Under the pieces are notes generated by a model. The model saw only the letters and a program-made list of their open reading frames with translations. It made no database searches and was not told where the DNA came from. Positions 61,878 to 64,000 of a stretch of 64,000 nt of DNA are shown here, one piece after another. The DNA is taken from contig JBIPLJ010000015.1 in the NCBI GenBank assembly GCA_044368415.1, positions 10,693 to 74,692 on the forward strand, in the 5' to 3' direction. Position 1 is the stretch's first letter, and each line of letters starts with the position of its first letter. The translations under genes were made by a program, and so were the position numbers. The DNA is from UBA4615 sp044368415. GTDB taxonomy: Bacteria > Pseudomonadota > Gammaproteobacteria > Burkholderiales > Burkholderiaceae_E.

Positions 61878-63278
61878 ATGACCCGAATCGACGCCTCCCG
61901 ACGACAGTTCCTGCGCGCTGCCGCCGCCACCTCGATCGTGGGCCCCGGCGCAGGCTTCGCGCTGAACCTGGCGACGATGGCCGCCGCCCAGGCCCAGCCA
62001 GCGCCCGGCTACCGCGCGCTGATCTGCGTGTTCCTCAACGGCGGCAACGACCAGAGCAACATGGTGCTCGCCACTGACCCGGGGTCGTGGGCCGAGTACC
62101 GCAAGGCTCGCAGCTCCGGGACCTCCCCGATCGCACTGGCCGAAGTCGGTGCCGGGAACGGCGTGCTGCCGATCGTGCCGAACACCCTGCAGATGGGCCG
62201 GACCTTCGCGGTGCACCCGGTGATGACCGGGTTGGTCTCTCAGTTCAACGCAGGCCGTGTGGCCGTGGTCCCGAACGTCGGCACACTGGTCGAACCGATG
62301 ACCCGGGCCGATTGGAACGCGCGCACCAAGCGCACACCACCGCAGCTCTTCTCGCACAACGACCAGAGCTCGATCTGGCAGGCCATGCGGCCCGAGGGTG
62401 CACGCGTCGGCTGGGGTGGCCGCATGGGCGACCTGCTCGCCTCGATGAACAGCAACACCAACTTCACGGCGATCTCGGCCGCCGGCACCGTGGTGTTCCT
62501 GTCGGGCGAAACGGTGCTGCAGTACCAGGCGAACAGCAACGGCGCGACCACCATCGGCGGCCTGACCGGCAGCTTGTTCGGTTCCACCTCGGCCACGAAT
62601 CCGATGCGCGCGATCGTCTCTGGCGACCGTGGCAACCTGTTCGAGAACGCGCATACGAAGGTGGTCAAGCGGGCGATCGATGCGCAGGTCGCGCTGACCA
62701 CCAACATGGTCCCGACCGCCAACCTGCCGGCTCCCCCGGAGAACAACGGTCTCGCGAACCAGCTGCGGACCGTGGCCAGGATCATCGGCGCGCGCAGCGC
62801 GCTCGGTATGCAGCGCCAGGTGTTCTTCGTGAACATTGGGGGCTTCGACACCCACGATGACCAGAACCACCAGCACTATTGGCGGATGAGGCACTTGTCG
62901 GAGGCGATCGACTACTTCAATGCGTTGATGGCCGATCCAGACATCAACGCGGTGAACGAGACGACCCTCTTCACCGCGTCGGAGTTCGGCCGCACGCTGA
63001 TCAGCAACGGCAACGGCACGGACCACGGCTGGGGTGCCCACCACTTGGTCGCCGGCGGCGCGGTGCGCGGCAAGGACTTCCATGGCGCCTTCCCGTCGCT
63101 CGACCTGAACAGCGACAACTACGTGGATCAGGGCGGCCGGCTGCTGCCCCAACGATCGGTGGACCAGTACGCCGGCACGCTCGCCAAGTGGTTCGGGCTC
63201 ACCGCCTCCCAGATCGCCACGGTCTTTCCGAATATCGTGAACTTCGCGTCGCGCGACCTGGGCTTCATGACGCCCTGA
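61878..63278 (+). CDS. DUF1501 family secreted protein
   Basis: 466 residues with a Tat signal peptide (DASRRQFLRAAAATSIVGPGAGFALNLATMAAAQAQ). The sulfatase-like DUF1501 pattern follows: YRALICVFLNGGNDQSNMVLATD, FAVHPVMTGLVSQFNAGRVAVVPNVG, PPQLFSHNDQSSIW, VFFVNIGGFDTHDDQ, LFTASEFGRTLISNGNGTDHGWGAHHLVAGG. The GGFDTH and GTDHGW motifs fit metal-binding positions of alkaline-phosphatase-fold proteins. It is 20 nt downstream of DUF1800. Substrate and role are unknown. The start at 61878 follows AAGGA. Confidence 0.88.
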   Translation: MTRIDASRRQFLRAAAATSIVGPGAGFALNLATMAAAQAQPAPGYRALICVFLNGGNDQSNMVLATDPGSWAEYRKARSSGTSPIALAEVGAGNGVLPIVPNTLQMGRTFAVHPVMTGLVSQFNAGRVAVVPNVGTLVEPMTRADWNARTKRTPPQLFSHNDQSSIWQAMRPEGARVGWGGRMGDLLASMNSNTNFTAISAAGTVVFLSGETVLQYQANSNGATTIGGLTGSLFGSTSATNPMRAIVSGDRGNLFENAHTKVVKRAIDAQVALTTNMVPTANLPAPPENNGLANQLRTVARIIGARSALGMQRQVFFVNIGGFDTHDDQNHQHYWRMRHLSEAIDYFNALMADPDINAVNETTLFTASEFGRTLISNGNGTDHGWGAHHLVAGGAVRGKDFHGAFPSLDLNSDNYVDQGGRLLPQRSVDQYAGTLAKWFGLTASQIATVFPNIVNFASRDLGFMTP

Positions 63279-63373
63279 GGCCCTGATGGAGATCCTGCTC
63301 ACACCCGAGTCGTGACCGACTGGGGCGGGCCGGTGGCGTGCGCGGCGGCGGCGCAGGACTGGGGCGGAACTGA

Positions 63374-64000
63374 CTACGTCCCTTCGCGCGTCAGCATCGG
63401 GGCCGGATCGAAGATGCGCGCGTCCATCGTGCGCAGCGAGTCTGCGACCCGCACGCCCGGCGGGCAGAAGGCCAGCACCTGCTCGCGCACGTCGATGCCG
63501 GGCGCGACCTCGGTCAGGGTCAGCATGCCGTCGCGCAGCTCGAACACCGCGCGCTCTGTGACATAGAGGATGCGCCGCCCCAGCGAGGCGACGTAGGCCG
63601 CATCGAAAGTCAGGTGCGAGACCTTGGGCACCACCTTGGCAACACGCCCCTCCTGCACGATACGCAGCCGTCCACGGCTCGCCTCGACCTGCAGGCCGCC
63701 GGCGGTGAGCGTCCCCATGAACACCACCTCGCGAGCACTCTGCGTGATGTTGATGAAGCCGCCCACACCCGAGACGATGCGCTTCTCGCCCTCGCCGAAG
63801 AGGCTGACGTTGACGTTGCCGCACACGTCGAGCTCGGCCAGGCCGAGGAAGGCGAGGTCGATGCCGCCACCGTCGTAGAAGTCGAACTGCGCCGGATGAT
63901 CGACCACCGCCTCGGGGTAGGCCGACGCACCGAACGACAGGCCGTCGGCCGGCGTGCCACCGATGGGGCCCGCCTCGACGGTCAGTGTGAAACCGGTGAC
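63374..64000 (-). CDS. acyl-CoA:acetate/3-ketoacid CoA-transferase (YdiF-like), 5' end cut by window edge
   Basis: 208 residues of the C-terminal half; the frame is open to the right edge. It reads LTVEAGPIGGTPADGLSFG, in which the glutamate is the expected catalytic residue carrying the CoA thioester, then PAQFDFYDGGGIDLAFLGLAELDVCGNVNVSLFG, VGGFINITQSAREVVFMGTLTAGGL, LRIVQEGRVAKVVPKVSHLTFDA and VTERAVFELRDGMLTLTEVAPGIDV. This is the single-chain class I CoA-transferase pattern (family about 530 residues), so about 320 residues lie outside the window. It converges on the DUF1501 gene across a 95-nt gap. Confidence 0.9.
   Translation of the reverse strand, partial: VTGFTLTVEAGPIGGTPADGLSFGASAYPEAVVDHPAQFDFYDGGGIDLAFLGLAELDVCGNVNVSLFGEGEKRIVSGVGGFINITQSAREVVFMGTLTAGGLQVEASRGRLRIVQEGRVAKVVPKVSHLTFDAAYVASLGRRILYVTERAVFELRDGMLTLTEVAPGIDVREQVLAFCPPGVRVADSLRTMDARIFDPAPMLTREGT

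Overview
The window is a dense, very GC-rich bacterial chromosome segment with short intergenic gaps and many 4-nt start/stop overlaps. The gene content points to a betaproteobacterium of the Burkholderiales. It includes a MaeB-type malic enzyme with a phosphotransacetylase domain, a DUF1631 protein, a Bug/TctC solute-binding-protein remnant, an APS-type CysH beside CysD/CysN, and groESL under both a heat-shock promoter and a CIRCE operator. I do not recognise the genus. No rRNA, tRNA, insertion sequence, phage or CRISPR array is visible.

Layout. 1-9 kb: transketolase (3' end cut by the window edge), rsmE, a YidB-like protein, a secreted RNase with its barstar inhibitor, a DUF1631 protein and maeB. 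9-17 kb: a FAD/Fe-S D-2-hydroxyacid dehydrogenase and its GntR regulator, divergent from a serine-glyoxylate-type aminotransferase, then a Bug-family remnant and a large unrecognised protein. 17.0-34.7 kb: seventeen consecutive minus-strand genes forming a nitrogen-scavenging cluster. In transcription order these are allophanate hydrolase (AtzF), an oligopeptide-type solute-binding protein, AtzG, AtzE, AtzH, DppB/C/D/F-type transporter genes, a GntR regulator, a BMP-type solute-binding protein, two permeases, a formamidase, a biuret hydrolase, the BMP-type ABC ATPase and a second cysteine hydrolase. 34.9-46 kb: a degenerate EAL protein and the sulfate assimilation locus (sbp, cysB, sbp, cysT, cysW, cysA facing cysH-cysD-cysN), then a rhodanese. 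46-57 kb: an aminotransferase, a lytic transglycosylase with a structured leader, ubiD, dacB, an SDR, a DUF6502/DUF5666 pair with an Asn-rich repeat tract, an EamA exporter and a MarR regulator. 57-64 kb: groES-groEL, a small membrane protein, a DUF1800/DUF1501 pair and the 3' part of a CoA-transferase gene.

The most interesting system is the 17.7-kb nitrogen cluster. Biuret hydrolase makes allophanate and AtzF degrades it to ammonia and CO2. AtzE/AtzG/AtzH would feed in carboxybiuret-like or oxalurate-like ureido compounds, and formamidase releases more ammonia. Two different ABC importers are encoded in the same run. There is no cyanuric acid hydrolase (AtzD) in the window, so the entry substrate is open. 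A near-identical 12-bp site, CATG(T/A)ATACAAG, lies over the atzF start codon and again upstream of the BMP solute-binding gene. It is a good candidate operator for the GntR protein encoded inside the cluster.
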